From positions 47,417-111,416 of the forward strand of contig NZ_JACJSI010000016.1 in assembly GCF_014698065.1 (NCBI RefSeq): a DNA stretch of 64,000 nt, in the 5' to 3' direction. This document shows positions 63,217-64,000 of the stretch, piece after piece (within the stretch, counting starts at the first letter, position 1; each line of letters begins with the position of its first letter). A model generated the notes under the pieces. The model was given only the letters and a program-made list of their open reading frames with translations. It made no database searches and was not told the DNA's origin. The translations under genes and the position numbers were made by a program. This stretch comes from Nostoc flagelliforme FACHB-838. GTDB lineage: Bacteria > Cyanobacteriota > Cyanobacteriia > Cyanobacteriales > Nostocaceae.

Positions 63217-63299
63217 AAAAATCAAACTATGTAAAGATAAGTAAATACATAAATGTGTTACCAAGGTAACAGGGTTATGGGCAGCCGTTTAATACCAAT

Positions 63300-64000
63300 T
63301 TAATATGAAGCTGCATAGAATAGAGCTTCCAGGATAAAGTTATAAGAAGAGATAGAAATTACCTGCTCAAATGTGAGTTGGTCGAAGATTTCTTGAATGC
63401 GCTCGCGTAAAGCTTGTAAAGAAGAAAAAAGTTGATTTTTAAGTGGTTTCTTGAGAAGTTGCCAAAGTCTCTCAATCGGGTTGAGTTCAGGGGCTGATGC
63501 TGGTTGAAACACAGGAATAATAAACTCTTGCCAACGAATCGCTGAACTTGTATGAGCAGGTGCTTGATCAACCTGTAAAATAGCGTAATCGCTACCTAAT
63601 TGCATAGATAGCCAGTCCAAGAACTGTTGAAAACACTTGCCATCTAATTTTGGATATTCATAATGTTATGATCTCCACTCAACGGTTCAATTGCACCATA
63701 TATCCAAAAGTTCTCTCTGGGTCACCATATATCCAAAAGTTCTCTCTGGGTCATTTCACCTCAACAGTAGGTTTAACGCCTGAAGCTGTAATCACTTTGC
63801 CTGTGAGAGTTTTGAGTCCAACTCTAGTTTCATCCTGGCATAGGTAGCGAACACACTTGTTTTGTGCCAAAAGTTGTTTCAAGGTTACTAGAATTATGCC
63901 GAGTTTTTTTTAAATTCCGATACCAACTCTTCGTCCTGTTGACAACTTTGAGGGCGGGGGACTTTCAGTTTTGCTTTGAATCTATATCTCACCCAAACAT
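63300..64000 (-). pseudogene. IS630-family transposase, frameshifted, cut by window edge
   Basis: Minus-strand IS630 DDE transposase. The first catalytic block QDETRVGLKTLTG lies near 63800-63845; the C-terminal block QVDQAPAHTSS and PELNPIERLWQ is in the 106-codon frame at 63300-63620. A 29-bp tandem duplication (63694-63722 and 63723-63751) and another frameshift near 63655 break the reading frame. Confidence 0.82.
63694..63751. repeat. 29-bp tandem duplication inside the IS630 transposase
   Basis: Two identical 29-bp units starting CACCATATATCCAAAAGTTC. Not a multiple of three, so it destroys the frame. Confidence 0.85.

Overview
The window looks like chromosome from a heterocyst-type (Nostoc/Calothrix-like) cyanobacterium. 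The HIP1 palindrome GCGATCGC recurs throughout, GC is low, many small dispersed repeats and MITE-like palindromes sit between and inside genes, and the protein families are typical of the group (a ChlH/BchH-type chelatase subunit, a serine/threonine-histidine hybrid kinase, type I-D Cas, YcaO and Nif11 peptide systems).

Layout. 1-8.6 kb: type I-D CRISPR-Cas operon (cas10d, csc2, csc1, then cas6, cas4, cas1), with a 2OG-Fe(II) oxygenase translationally coupled to cas6 and a small antisense gene between the two halves; no cas2 and no adjacent array are visible. 8.7-42 kb: mostly unlinked chromosomal genes (B12/radical SAM protein, AAA-like ATPase, amidase, BchH-like chelatase subunit, RTX/PPC protein, 1817-residue hybrid kinase, LigT-type phosphoesterase, CobO, GFA, nucleotidyltransferase, ferredoxin-like protein, AhpD-like protein, hydrolase, HyuA/HyuB split by an antisense GNAT gene, SDR, RtcB), with several palindromic repeats. 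41.8-43.4 kb: methyltransferase and HAD hydrolase.

43.5-44.1 kb is the most striking segment. A tRNA-Ala(CGC) gene is followed 2 bp later by a TGTACA-starting transposon end with three 20-bp TnsB-type repeats. About 350 bp further in, on the minus strand, a short CRISPR-repeat-like sequence is followed by 17 nt identical to the anticodon-arm region of that same tRNA, next to a GGTA (NGTN) PAM 54 bp from the element end. This is the layout of a type V-K CRISPR-associated transposon (CAST) with a delocalised homing guide. No cas12k, tnsB, tnsC or tniQ is present in the window, so the element is a remnant, non-autonomous, or has its machinery beyond the right edge.

44.8-59.6 kb: a hybrid histidine kinase and an AraC-type response regulator; then a RiPP locus (JmjC-like oxygenase, two nearly identical NHLP-type precursors created by a 1.15-kb tandem duplication, and a fused E1-like/YcaO cyclodehydratase); then a broken Nif11 precursor and an unusual operon: a Nif11 leader fused to a transmembrane dCache/HAMP-like sensor, a MinD/ParA-type ATPase, a 402-residue HExxH protein, a double cyclic-nucleotide-binding-domain protein, a small unknown protein and a CheY-like protein. 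A 19-bp motif is shared upstream of both precursors and the Nif11 operon, suggesting common control.

60-64 kb is a decay zone: truncated IS4 and IS630 transposases, fragments of an FGE-type protein, a trypsin/PEP-CTERM protein, and two pairs of degenerate paralogous fragments.
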